Part shown: positions 10,394 through 19,473 of the stretch, one piece after another
Layout: every line of letters starts with the position of its first letter
How positions within the stretch are numbered: the first letter of the stretch is position 1
Assembly: GCA_022510385.1 (NCBI GenBank)
Contig: JAFLTQ010000014.1
Location: 1 to 64,000, forward strand
Direction of reading: 5' to 3'
Length of the DNA stretch: 64,000 nt
Source: Muribaculaceae bacterium
GTDB taxonomy: Bacteria > Bacteroidota > Bacteroidia > Bacteroidales > Muribaculaceae
Translations under genes and position numbers: made by a program
Notes under the pieces: model-generated
The model's input: the letters and a program-made list of their open reading frames with translations, nothing else
Told to the model about the DNA's origin: nothing
Databases searched by the model: none

Positions 10394-10855
10394 ATGAAAG
10401 ATAATACTGAAGATTACCTGAAACAAAATCTTTTTATCCATAAATACGTCATAGCTCTAAATCATGCTTTTCTTTGGATAGCGGCTCTTAGTCTTGCAGG
10501 TTTCTTTCATGTAAGTCCCTGGTTTGAGCATAAGCAAGCTTTACTATTTTCCACTCTTGTGGCTTACTCGGCCTATCTTTGTGAAAGTGGACTGGGAACA
10601 TGGCGTGTTGCTACAAGTCAAACCCAATATTTCATAAATTTTAGAAAGGCTGCCCTGTGGAAATATATTTGGATGAACTTCTTTTTGAATGTAGGCTGGG
10701 CTATACTATTTTTGATTTTCCTCTCTTGGTATCTGATTCTTGCAGTGATTTTCACTGCGGGATGGCAAAAATATATGGATGGCCGTATACCTCCCCGACT
10801 TGAAACGACTATGATTCCTGTCACTAATAATACTTTTACAGCTATCCAGGTATGA
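10394..10855 (+). CDS. Hypothetical membrane protein
   Basis: ORF with several TM segments; internal ATG at 10394 preferred to track start 10376. Confidence 0.5.
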   Translation: MKDNTEDYLKQNLFIHKYVIALNHAFLWIAALSLAGFFHVSPWFEHKQALLFSTLVAYSAYLCESGLGTWRVATSQTQYFINFRKAALWKYIWMNFFLNVGWAILFLIFLSWYLILAVIFTAGWQKYMDGRIPPRLETTMIPVTNNTFTAIQV

Positions 10856-11235
10856 ATATTTCCCCCATAATCCTCTTATCCATAGGTGCCACTTTTGCTC
10901 TTTTATACGGACTCATAATTACTATCGGATGGGCAATTACAAGAAAAAACCGGAAAAGATATCATGAAGCAGTAGGGTTAAATGAAATTGAATTATATGA
11001 TCTTCGTGCCGGACAGCCCCTCCATAAGTATGTGAATGCCATTTCCTTATCAAATAATCATTTCAAAGATGAAAAGGGTCAAGAAATTAATCCAAATAAA
11101 TTTAGTTGCTATATAGTGGGAAACGGATCTAAGGAATTTCCCAATATAAAAAAGGGATATTTAATCTTTATGAACAGGGAAAATAATAAAATTGAATATG
11201 CCTTCAATATTCCTGATCTTGTAAATTACCGTTAA
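10852..11235 (+). CDS. Hypothetical protein with N-terminal membrane anchor
   Basis: 127 aa, 4-bp overlap with upstream ORF. Confidence 0.5.
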   Translation: MNISPIILLSIGATFALLYGLIITIGWAITRKNRKRYHEAVGLNEIELYDLRAGQPLHKYVNAISLSNNHFKDEKGQEINPNKFSCYIVGNGSKEFPNIKKGYLIFMNRENNKIEYAFNIPDLVNYR

Positions 11236-11285
11236 GGACTAAAAAAAGAATCTGAAACATCATCACTAAATAATTTTTTTAAATT

Positions 11286-11358
11286 ATTATAACTAATTCG
11301 GTCTTGGATCTATCTTGCATTGAAAGATCCAATCAAATTCTTCCGTATTAGTTATAAT
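11286..11358. other. Imperfect long hairpin (12-bp outer stem)
   Basis: ATTATAACTAAT ... TTGGATCT/AGATCCAA ... ATTAGTTATAAT in the convergent intergenic region. Confidence 0.45.
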
Positions 11359-11421
11359 TTAGGATAATGATTGTGAAATAGCAATTTAATTGAGAAAGAT
11401 TTAAAAAATCTTATCTTTCCC

Positions 11422-11449
11422 TCTTCCCAAGCCTGATTGCTTGGGAAGA
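11422..11449 (-). terminator. Terminator-like hairpin downstream of small ORF
   Basis: TCTTCCCAAGC-CTGATT-GCTTGGGAAGA, 11-bp perfect stem starting 18 nt past the sORF stop; U-rich tract on minus strand ~12 nt further. Confidence 0.55.
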
Positions 11450-11466
11450 ATAACAAAAACCTAAAG

Positions 11467-11580
11467 TTATTTAATCCTATTCATTGGAATACAACCTGTA
11501 GGGATCCATGAATAGTTTTCAGCCGCTTTCCTAAAATACCATTTTGCGGCTCTTTTGAAAAACTTAGTTCCTGTCTTCAT
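11467..11580 (-). CDS. Small cationic protein, 37 aa (MKTGTKFFKRAAKWYFRKAAENYSWIPTGCIPMNRIK)
   Basis: ATG...TAA read on minus strand; consensus promoter upstream and hairpin downstream; below the ORF-track length cutoff. Confidence 0.6.
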   Translation of the reverse strand: MKTGTKFFKRAAKWYFRKAAENYSWIPTGCIPMNRIK

Positions 11581-11692
11581 TTTTTTAAGTTTTAGTTAAT
11601 ATTAAAGTTAATAAACTCTATATCCTTAAAAAACAATACAATAACTGTAGTTTTTCATGATACAATCTTTTTACCTAAGATTTTTTACGCTG

Positions 11693-11723
11693 CAAAAATA
11701 TATCTTTTTATTAAAACAACAAA
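11693..11723 (-). promoter_or_regulatory. Consensus Bacteroidetes promoter for the 37-aa sORF
   Basis: Minus strand TTTG (11720-11723) - N19 - TATTTTTG (11693-11700). Confidence 0.65.
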
Positions 11724-11790
11724 ATTTTTTACTGTTAAATAACATGTTTATTTAACATATTTCTTGACTCCTCATGTGGAATTAATAAAA

Positions 11791-11860
11791 GCCTGAACGT
11801 GAAAAGGTAACATCGGATTAAAACCCGTTGTCACCTTTCTTTGCTTTTGTCTCAAGGCAT
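11791..11860. repeat. REP-like dispersed palindromic repeat, copy b
   Basis: cctgaacgtgaaaaGGTAACATCGGattaaaaCCCGTTGTCACCtttctttgcttttg; family with 1589, 17033, 39566. Confidence 0.7.
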
Positions 11861-11922
11861 CTAATGATGGGGTTATACTTTATAATGATTGTATAGAAAT
11901 TTAACTGTTAAATATTAATCAA

Positions 11923-13353
11923 TTAATTTTCAATGGCAGGATTTAACCAATCAGAAGCAGAGGGAAGGTGATCTGTTGATGAATGATCATATTCTTCTCC
12001 ATGTTGTGAAACATCAAGACCCATCTTTTCATTCCATTTGGAAACTCTCATAGGAATTACCTTGTTCGTGAGCCAGTAAAGTCCATAACTCATAAAGAAT
12101 GTATAAGCAAACACTCCACCCATAACCAATACATGGTTAAAGAAGAATTCAGACCTTGAAATCATTTCTCCTTCTTCTATACCTGCAAAGAAATCATAAG
12201 CAAAAATTCCGGTTAAAAGAGTGCCAAGAATTCCACCTAACCCATGTGTGGGAAAAACATCCAGAGCATCATCGAGCATACGGGAATAACCTTTCCATGC
12301 CACTGCGGCGTTGCAACATATCGTTATAAAAAAGGAAATGAAGATACTTTGTCCGACAGAGACCCATCCTGCCATAGGGGTAATTGCCACTAATCCCACC
12401 ACAGCACCGATAGCCGCTCCCATAGCCGAAGGCTTGTGACCCCTGACGGCATCAAGAGCACACCATGTTATCATCGCTGTCGCAGCCGCTGTATTGGTGT
12501 TTAAAAAAGCTGAAATCGCAACTCCATCAGCTGCCAAAGAACTTCCGCCATTGAAACCGAACCACCCAAGCCATAAAAGAGCAGCTCCTAAAAGTACGAA
12601 TGGTACATTTGCAGGTTTTCTATCTCCCTCGGTGCGCTTACCCAGATAAATTGCACCTGCCAATGCTGCTATGCCGGATGCTGCATGAACTACAATCCCT
12701 CCGGCATAATCATGCACATGAAGCATCCCGAAAAGTCCTTCCGGGTGCCAGGTGCAATGAGCCAAAGGACAATACACGAAAATGGTCCATAAAAGCATAA
12801 ATAGCAGATAGCCCGTGAAATGAATACGTTCGGCAAAGGCTCCTGTGATCAATGATGGTGTAATTATCGCAAATTTCATTTGGAACAAGGCAAATAATGC
12901 CAAAGGAATGGTTGTAGTTACCAAGCCTATCTGTGAAAGCTCCATTTCCGGTGCCGTTACATTTGTGTCACCGACATTCCGGAACATAAAGAAATCCAAT
13001 GGATTGCCAATTATATGGCCAATATCGTTTCCAAATGCTAAACCGAATCCAAAAAGAACCCATAAAACACTAACAAAACCCATCACAATGAAACTTTGCA
13101 GCATTGTGGAAATCACATTCTTGCGATTAACCATTCCGCCATAGAAAAATGAAAGGCCAGGTGTCATCATAAGTACAAAAATTGTTGCTGTAATCAGCCA
13201 TGCTACATTTGCCCATAGATGAGAACCTTCAAGAGTGAATAAATTCTGGTATCCGTTATTGTTCAGACCCAATAAACTGAAAAAGATCAATGCTACAAGA
13301 ACCACCAGCCATCCCCATTTCACAGGGTTGCCATTCATATAAAATTTTTTCAT
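11923..13353 (-). CDS. amtB: Ammonium transporter
   Basis: 476 aa, TPGLSFFYGGMVNRKN, DYAGGIVVHAASG, WLGWFGFNGGSS, DDALDVFPTHGLGG. Confidence 0.95.
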   Translation of the reverse strand: MKKFYMNGNPVKWGWLVVLVALIFFSLLGLNNNGYQNLFTLEGSHLWANVAWLITATIFVLMMTPGLSFFYGGMVNRKNVISTMLQSFIVMGFVSVLWVLFGFGLAFGNDIGHIIGNPLDFFMFRNVGDTNVTAPEMELSQIGLVTTTIPLALFALFQMKFAIITPSLITGAFAERIHFTGYLLFMLLWTIFVYCPLAHCTWHPEGLFGMLHVHDYAGGIVVHAASGIAALAGAIYLGKRTEGDRKPANVPFVLLGAALLWLGWFGFNGGSSLAADGVAISAFLNTNTAAATAMITWCALDAVRGHKPSAMGAAIGAVVGLVAITPMAGWVSVGQSIFISFFITICCNAAVAWKGYSRMLDDALDVFPTHGLGGILGTLLTGIFAYDFFAGIEEGEMISRSEFFFNHVLVMGGVFAYTFFMSYGLYWLTNKVIPMRVSKWNEKMGLDVSQHGEEYDHSSTDHLPSASDWLNPAIEN

Positions 13354-13448
13354 AACCGATTTGAATTAAATAAAAAACAGGATAACGGAGAGGGAACGGA
13401 CTCCGTTATCCATTCCTAAAGACATCTTTTAATTTACCTAAGATATAA

Positions 13449-14132
13449 TTACCCAGCCACACTTCTGACATCCGCCATTGCGTACACTTCCTGTTTAATC
13501 ACCTTCATACGGTCAGCCATTGTGGCAATCGACACAAGATCAGCTGATACGCTGACCTTTCCCAAAGTGTTCAAGGCACGCAATAAGGGTGTCTTGTAAT
13601 CAAGGCTCTCGCTTGTGTAAGAAATAAAGATGGTGGGAATACAAAGTGTCTCTCCCAAAATAAATGGCGGGGAAGAAATGTCCCATGCGGAATAGCCTCT
13701 TGCTTCAAAAGTGTTTCTGATTCCACCGCTTGGGAAACTTGAGGCATCCGGTTCCTGCTGAACCAACATTTTGCTGGTGAATTTTTCGATCACTCCACCT
13801 TTGCCATCATGTTCTAAGAAAGAGTCGTGTTTTTCGGCTTTTCCGTCGGATAGATGTTGAAACCAGTGAGTGTAATGTCGGGCTCCGTTTTCAAGAACCC
13901 ATTGTTTCATGCCTTGCACCACATTATCGGCATATTCCCGTGGCAAAAATTTCCTATTGTCGATTATATCGACCAAAGCGTCGAAGTTCTGTTTGGGAAG
14001 ATACTCAAACATCTTCTGACGGTTGAACACTTGTTTGACATAATAGACTTCCGGTCGTTCTTCCGGAATCGCCACTGACACAGCTTTGCGTCCCATGGCT
14101 TGCTCCACTGCTTTGAATCTGAGTGTTGACAT
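13449..14132 (-). CDS. Type III glutamine synthetase-like N-terminal fragment (227 aa)
   Basis: GSIII-type N-terminus (GARHYTHWFQHLSDGKAEKHDSFLE, VQQEPDASSFPSGGIRNTFEARGYSAWDISSPPFI) but ends after ~220 aa; no in-frame continuation. Confidence 0.75.
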   Translation of the reverse strand: MSTLRFKAVEQAMGRKAVSVAIPEERPEVYYVKQVFNRQKMFEYLPKQNFDALVDIIDNRKFLPREYADNVVQGMKQWVLENGARHYTHWFQHLSDGKAEKHDSFLEHDGKGGVIEKFTSKMLVQQEPDASSFPSGGIRNTFEARGYSAWDISSPPFILGETLCIPTIFISYTSESLDYKTPLLRALNTLGKVSVSADLVSIATMADRMKVIKQEVYAMADVRSVAG

Positions 14133-14340
14133 TTTACGTTAGCTTTAACGGTTTATGATTGTATAATGAAATTTTCGATCTCTCTAATTGTTTCCAATCA
14201 TCGGGGTGAAAATGTTCTGTTCAGATTAAATTTATATGTTTAGTTTTACAATATGTCAGGTTCTTTGGTTTGATTAATGAATTCTGTCGCAAAGTTAAAC
14301 ATATTTTTAGAATTATGCTATAAAACAGAAATTAAATTTT

Positions 14341-14460
14341 ATTTTTTGTTTTCTACTTCAAAAACATTTCCTGAAAATATAATTTTATTCCCACTTTATT
14401 GTGACTATGATGTGGATAGATATTTTATATTAATGTAATTCCAAAAGATAGTTGCCCAGC
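14341..14460. repeat. 120-nt dispersed intergenic repeat, copy a
   Basis: About 100/120 identical, ungapped, to 42061-42180. Confidence 0.8.
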
Positions 14461-14633
14461 TATATTTCAAGATTTAGAAGAGCTCTACTCTTTCCCAGGT
14501 TCAACACTTTATCTTTCTGGCTCCACATAATAAATTTTTCGGGAAAATAAGATCTTAAACCTCTATACAGTTATATTTCATATCAATGATGGTTGTTTTA
14601 CGGCTCAAAAATAAAAGGAGACAAAAGGTGACA

Positions 14634-14782
14634 AAAGAAAATCCGTTGAAGTGATTCAACGGATTTTCTTTAACATTTACCCAGATTATTTCCATCACAG
14701 AAATAACGATTCCCGAACGCTTCACAGCGTAATGTAAATGTTTGGTTGAATAATTTGTTATTTTATGAGAAATCTACTATTT
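14634..14782 (-). ncRNA. Candidate structured RNA with terminal terminator hairpin, copy 1
   Basis: Minus-strand P1 AACATTTAC/GTAAATGTT enclosing ACGCU-GUGA-AGCGU and UUAUUUC/GAAAUAA, then 17-bp AAAGAAAATCCGTTGAA hairpin and T-rich tail; second copy at 39751-39895. Confidence 0.5.
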
Positions 14783-14854
14783 TTTCTTGGATAGAATAAA
14801 TAGAATTGTTTTTCATGATATTAGATTTTATGACTAAAGCTCAGTTATACAACT

Positions 14855-15949
14855 TCAATTGATAATTTGCTTTTTACCATTCACAATATAAACTCCTTTC
14901 TCCAAGCCTGCAAGGCTTTTTCCCTTATCAAGCACCTTGACCCCGTTAATATCGTAAACATTATAAACATTAGTTGTGATATTTCTCTCAACCCCTTCTA
15001 TTCCATTTTCACCGCTTTCATCAAGATTAATGAGATTGTATGACTGAGTCCCAAGCCCGATTTCTTCCGCGTATTCAACTGTATGTGTACCATGCAAACT
15101 TTCTATCCTGTTGATAAGAGGTGTTGCATTGTCTCCAGTAACTGACTCATGACTGAAAACTAAGTCAAGACATGCACGGTCAAGTGCCACGGGATCTGTT
15201 GAAGCCAAGATACCCATATCTTTTAGTTCCGGAGCATGCGGATTGCCGTCACAGTCGCAGTCAACAGACATGTTGTTCATAACATTTATATAGACTATAT
15301 CCTTCCCCTCCTGTTTGAAATAATTGTGAACAGCCTGAGCTGCGGCTGCCATCGATTCAAGGAATGAATCTTGATAAGCACCTGAACCCGATGTTTTATT
15401 GCCGGCACTATGTATATAACTTTTCCCTCTTGATGAAGCTACTCCAATACTTGCATTTTTAAGAACACCTCCGAAACCTCCCATTGCATGACCTTTGAAG
15501 TGTGCAAGGTTTATCATGAAATCATAGTTGCTGATATGAGAACCGACGATGTCATTGTCAAGCCATTTAGTATCTGAAACGGGAATTGTAATTTCCCCTT
15601 CAGAATCCATGATGTCTACGTTGGCGATGGCATTGTACCCTCTTTCCTCTATTGCTCTCAAATGTGATGCTGTATTGTTTCGATTACCCCAATATGCAGT
15701 GTTGCATTCAACCAAAGTGCCGTCAACGGATTGTACCAGATCCTTGATCAATTCCGGACTTAAGTGGTTGCTTCTGCTTGATTCACCTGTAGATATTTTT
15801 ACAGCAACATTTCCTTTTGGCTCTACACCCAATGCTTTGAATATATTCACAAGAGATTCAGGGGTAATCTCTGACGTAAAATATACATCCGATTGGGCCG
15901 AGACTTTTAATGACAATATCAATAAACTCAGAAAAATCAGTTTTTTCAT
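14855..15949 (-). CDS. DUF362 domain protein with signal peptide and T9SS-like C-terminal tail
   Basis: Signal peptide MKKLIFLSLLILSLKVSAQ; NLAHFKGHAMGGFGGVLKNASIG; C-terminal YDINGVKVLDKGKSLAGLEKGVYIVNGKKQIIN. Confidence 0.8.
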   Translation of the reverse strand: MKKLIFLSLLILSLKVSAQSDVYFTSEITPESLVNIFKALGVEPKGNVAVKISTGESSRSNHLSPELIKDLVQSVDGTLVECNTAYWGNRNNTASHLRAIEERGYNAIANVDIMDSEGEITIPVSDTKWLDNDIVGSHISNYDFMINLAHFKGHAMGGFGGVLKNASIGVASSRGKSYIHSAGNKTSGSGAYQDSFLESMAAAAQAVHNYFKQEGKDIVYINVMNNMSVDCDCDGNPHAPELKDMGILASTDPVALDRACLDLVFSHESVTGDNATPLINRIESLHGTHTVEYAEEIGLGTQSYNLINLDESGENGIEGVERNITTNVYNVYDINGVKVLDKGKSLAGLEKGVYIVNGKKQIIN

Positions 15950-16005
15950 TTTATAATTAATTTTTTAGGATAAGTAATATCTTTTGTTTTAAAATTATCA
16001 ATCAA

Positions 16006-16899
16006 TCAATTAATTTGGGTACGGAAGTCTTTGGGAGACATCCCCACGATTCTTTTGAAAGAACGTGAAAAATGTGCAGGATATTCAAATCCCAGTTTAT
16101 AGGCTATTGTATTGATATCATCTGTGGATTGGATTAGTCTACGTTTGGCTTCCGAAATCATGTGGAAAGAAATCATGTCTTTTGCGTTCATCCCGGTTTC
16201 TTTCTTTACCAGGTCACTGAAATAACCTACGGATAGACCTGCCTTTTCTGCAAAATAGTTTACTTTCGGAACTTCCAGTAAGTTTTCTTCTGAATAAAAC
16301 TGCTTTAACGCTTTCTCGAAATCCCGGACTATTTCGGAATTGACTTTATGACGTGTTGTGAACTGACGCTCATAGAATCTTTCTAAGTGTTCCAGTAGCA
16401 TCAATATGTTCATTGAAATTAAAGTTGCTGTGTGGTCGTCAACAGGATTTTTTACTTCTTCTTTAATGGAGTTATAGTAGAACATGAATTTCTCTCTTTC
16501 CTTCAAAGAGAGATGCAAAGATTCCGTCTCTGAATAGTTGAAGAAACCGAATTCAAGGATTTTATCTGCCAGTGGGGTTCCGTAAATAAGATCGGGGTGA
16601 AATACTATACCGAAAACATCCAAAGAAATTTCTTCAGGTTGAACAGAAATACTTACTGTCTGACCCGGTGCCACCGTGATTACAGAGCCTTCCTGAAAGT
16701 CATAGGACTGACGGCCGTATTTCATTGTGCAGTATGAGGCTCTTTTGAGGAATAGACCATAAATTTCAAACTTAAACTCGTAATCGTTGGCGTATTTCTT
16801 TGCCTTGTGAAGATCTATGACCGAAACCAAGGGATGAGTGGTTTTAAGGTCATAAAGGCGATTATATTTATCTACAGAATCTATAGTATATTTTTTCAT
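16006..16899 (-). CDS. AraC family transcriptional regulator
   Basis: C-terminal HTH (LSVGYFSDLVKKETGMNAKDMISFH...YKLGFEYPAHFSRSFKRIVGMSPKDFR). Confidence 0.93.
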   Translation of the reverse strand: MKKYTIDSVDKYNRLYDLKTTHPLVSVIDLHKAKKYANDYEFKFEIYGLFLKRASYCTMKYGRQSYDFQEGSVITVAPGQTVSISVQPEEISLDVFGIVFHPDLIYGTPLADKILEFGFFNYSETESLHLSLKEREKFMFYYNSIKEEVKNPVDDHTATLISMNILMLLEHLERFYERQFTTRHKVNSEIVRDFEKALKQFYSEENLLEVPKVNYFAEKAGLSVGYFSDLVKKETGMNAKDMISFHMISEAKRRLIQSTDDINTIAYKLGFEYPAHFSRSFKRIVGMSPKDFRTQIN

Positions 16900-17032
16900 A
16901 TCACAAATATAACCATTTCGTAATTAATAATTTAATCGATATGAATTATTGGTATAAAAATCCGTGATTTTGGTATGAATTTATCTATTAAAAGGTTTGA
17001 ATTAGGAATAATATAAAGTCATTATATATTAT

Positions 17033-17100
17033 GAAAGGTGACATCGTGAATTAATCCGGTGCCACCTCTCTTTGCTTTTGCCGCGACGCTGCTGTCGCTG
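17033..17100. repeat. REP-like dispersed palindromic repeat, copy c
   Basis: GGTGACATCGtgaattaatCCGGTGCCACCtctctttgcttttgccgcgacg. Confidence 0.7.
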
Positions 17101-17163
17101 CGGCTAACCCTTTTTATCTCAAATTATTTTCTCCTTTTATATAAGAGCGTTGCTAAAGACAAA

Positions 17164-17925
17164 TCAAATAAACCATTCAGGTTCCAGCCTTCTTGTATTG
17201 TCTTTCACAAATTTCCATCCTGCTATCTTATACAAAAGGCCGTGGAAAGAACGTGCATTCGAAGGACAGATATTAATGCACCGACAACAAGAAATACAAA
17301 TTGTACTGTCTGTCAACAAAGGATTGGTTTTATCTATTGCCCTGGTAGGACATTCTTCTATACAAGTTCCACATTCATTACATTTCTTCTTATCAGCTAC
17401 AGGATGAATGGGAACAGCACCCTCTTTTTTATAGGGTCTATTACCTTTTATTTTTTCAAGGGGTAATGTTTTCCCGGCTTTTATGGAATTTTTAACCTGA
17501 TTGGCAAACTGTTTAATTTTTGAAATATCTTCCTCATCGGGCCGATTGGATGCAACTTTGGGAAATATACAATGCTGGGCTACAAAAGCTGCGGCACCCA
17601 CAATTTCAAATCCTTGGTCTTTTACAATATCTGCCAGTTCCAATAATGCATCATCATAATCCCGATTTCCATACACCACTACTGCAATGGCCTTCTGTCC
17701 ATTTCCTTTAACGCTACTGATTCTTTCTTTTGCTAACTTTGGGATTCTTCCACCATATACAGGTGACAGAAATAAAAATACATCTTTGGCAGGGAAATTC
17801 TCTGTTTCCTTTGAATCTGCAAGAGTTATGTCATACAACTTAACGTCGTTGTCTATTTCCGCAGATAGAAATTCGGCAACTTTCTTAGTTGTACCGGAAG
17901 GGCTGAAATAGAATGTTCTGATCAT
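17164..17925 (-). CDS. EFR1 family flavodoxin-ferredoxin protein
   Basis: N-terminal flavodoxin-like FYFSPSGTTKKVAEF; C-terminal CNECGTCIEECPTRA and CISCCRCINICP 2x[4Fe-4S]. Confidence 0.9.
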   Translation of the reverse strand: MIRTFYFSPSGTTKKVAEFLSAEIDNDVKLYDITLADSKETENFPAKDVFLFLSPVYGGRIPKLAKERISSVKGNGQKAIAVVVYGNRDYDDALLELADIVKDQGFEIVGAAAFVAQHCIFPKVASNRPDEEDISKIKQFANQVKNSIKAGKTLPLEKIKGNRPYKKEGAVPIHPVADKKKCNECGTCIEECPTRAIDKTNPLLTDSTICISCCRCINICPSNARSFHGLLYKIAGWKFVKDNTRRLEPEWFI

Positions 17926-18064
17926 AGTTTTAACTTTATATTGCAAAGATAATAAATTAGATTATAGATATTTATTTGTCTTAAAAGAATTAGATAAATC
18001 AAACCTTTTCTGGCAAATACTTGTTTTTAGTTTAAACTTAAAACTCAAATAGATTCTTATAGTT

Positions 18065-18466
18065 ATGGATTCACTAAGAGATTTTATTAAAAATAATGTC
18101 AATGTTGCATTTGCAACATCAATTGACAATCAACCCGAACTTCGCATTCTACAGGTAATGTTGGTCAGAGATAATGAATTCTATTTTGCCACTAATGCCG
18201 GTAAAGACGTCTATAAACAGATACAATCAAATCCTAAAGTTGCTTTTATGGCTTCTTCCGAGATGATATTTGCAAGAATCGATGGCATCTGCTTATTTGA
18301 TATAGATGATAATACTAAACGTGAGGTTTATGAAAAGAATCCAATCTTGCAGGCAATTTATAAAAATTATCAGGATATCGCTTATTTCAAAGTTCAAGCC
18401 AAACAGGCAACTTATTATGACTTAGGGACTCAGCCAATAACTGATAAAAAATATACTTTCGATTAA
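18065..18466 (+). CDS. Pyridoxamine 5'-phosphate oxidase family protein
   Basis: 133 aa, VNVAFATSIDNQPELRILQVMLVRDNEFYFATNAGKDVYKQIQSNPKVAF. Confidence 0.88.
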   Translation: MDSLRDFIKNNVNVAFATSIDNQPELRILQVMLVRDNEFYFATNAGKDVYKQIQSNPKVAFMASSEMIFARIDGICLFDIDDNTKREVYEKNPILQAIYKNYQDIAYFKVQAKQATYYDLGTQPITDKKYTFD

Positions 18467-18493
18467 TTATATAATTCTATTAAATCAAAAGTT

Positions 18494-18521
18494 AATGGTG
18501 AAGAATTATTTCCTCACCATT
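18494..18521 (+). terminator. Rho-independent terminator
   Basis: AATGGTGA/TCACCATT followed by T7. Confidence 0.7.
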
Positions 18522-18609
18522 TTTTTATAAAAGTATAATACTACATTGTATTATTAGCCCTCTTTGTAATATATCCATCAGTCAGATAATGTTCTGAAAT
18601 AATCATTTA

Positions 18610-19473
18610 TTAGAATAAGGGTAATTCGGATAACATTCTTTTCAGGCGGATGGCTATTCGAGGCATCGGTTCTGCAACCGTCAAGGCTATCAATTCAAAT
18701 TCATTGGCTATATCGTTTATAATTCTTACAGCCTCTTTTAATTTAAGACCTCCTTCCGGTCCGTCTGCAACCGCAGCCAAAATATCTGCCGGATCAAGAA
18801 CATCCATATCAAAGTGAATCATTACCTTCTTTTTCCCGGTTCTTCGAATCCAATCCAACAGGACTTTTGAATCTGTGGAAAGAATTTCAGGAGAAAAATG
18901 AGTCAATCCCAGTTCTTTTACCCTTTCCTTGATATAAGGATATTCATATTCCCTCAATCCTGCCAAGCAGACATTATTTGGTAAAATCTTTGACGGCAGC
19001 TTTGAGATAATCTCTTTATCACCCATTCCCATACAGGCAGACAAGGCCATGGCATGATAGCCGTTATAATCATCTGATGGCAACGTCACATCAGGATGGG
19101 CATCCATCCATATTACGGCAACATCTCCTTCTAACTTGGCATTAATCCATGTAAATACCGGTACACTCACCGAGCATTCTCCACCCAAGGTCACAACTTT
19201 ATCCGGATTGGCTATATCGAGTATATCTAAAGCAGCTTTAGTCTGTTTGATTAAGATTTCCTTATCAAATATTCCGTCTGTTACTAACCTTTCACTGTAA
19301 TCAGTTGAAACGGGCACAGTAAAAGTTTCACAATCTGTTTTAGGAGTAAGCCAATTCAATAACATTGCTCCCAGATAATAACCCCTGGAAGAATCTTCTT
19401 CCGGAATATTCGGAATCCATCTTGCAATATCAGCCCCCTGCCATTGAGGATAAACCAATCTTATCTTCTTCAT
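18610..19473 (-). CDS. Arginase/agmatinase family protein
   Basis: GGECSVSVPVF, WMDAHPDVTLP, HFDMDVLDP metal-binding motifs. Confidence 0.9.
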   Translation of the reverse strand: MKKIRLVYPQWQGADIARWIPNIPEEDSSRGYYLGAMLLNWLTPKTDCETFTVPVSTDYSERLVTDGIFDKEILIKQTKAALDILDIANPDKVVTLGGECSVSVPVFTWINAKLEGDVAVIWMDAHPDVTLPSDDYNGYHAMALSACMGMGDKEIISKLPSKILPNNVCLAGLREYEYPYIKERVKELGLTHFSPEILSTDSKVLLDWIRRTGKKKVMIHFDMDVLDPADILAAVADGPEGGLKLKEAVRIINDIANEFELIALTVAEPMPRIAIRLKRMLSELPLF

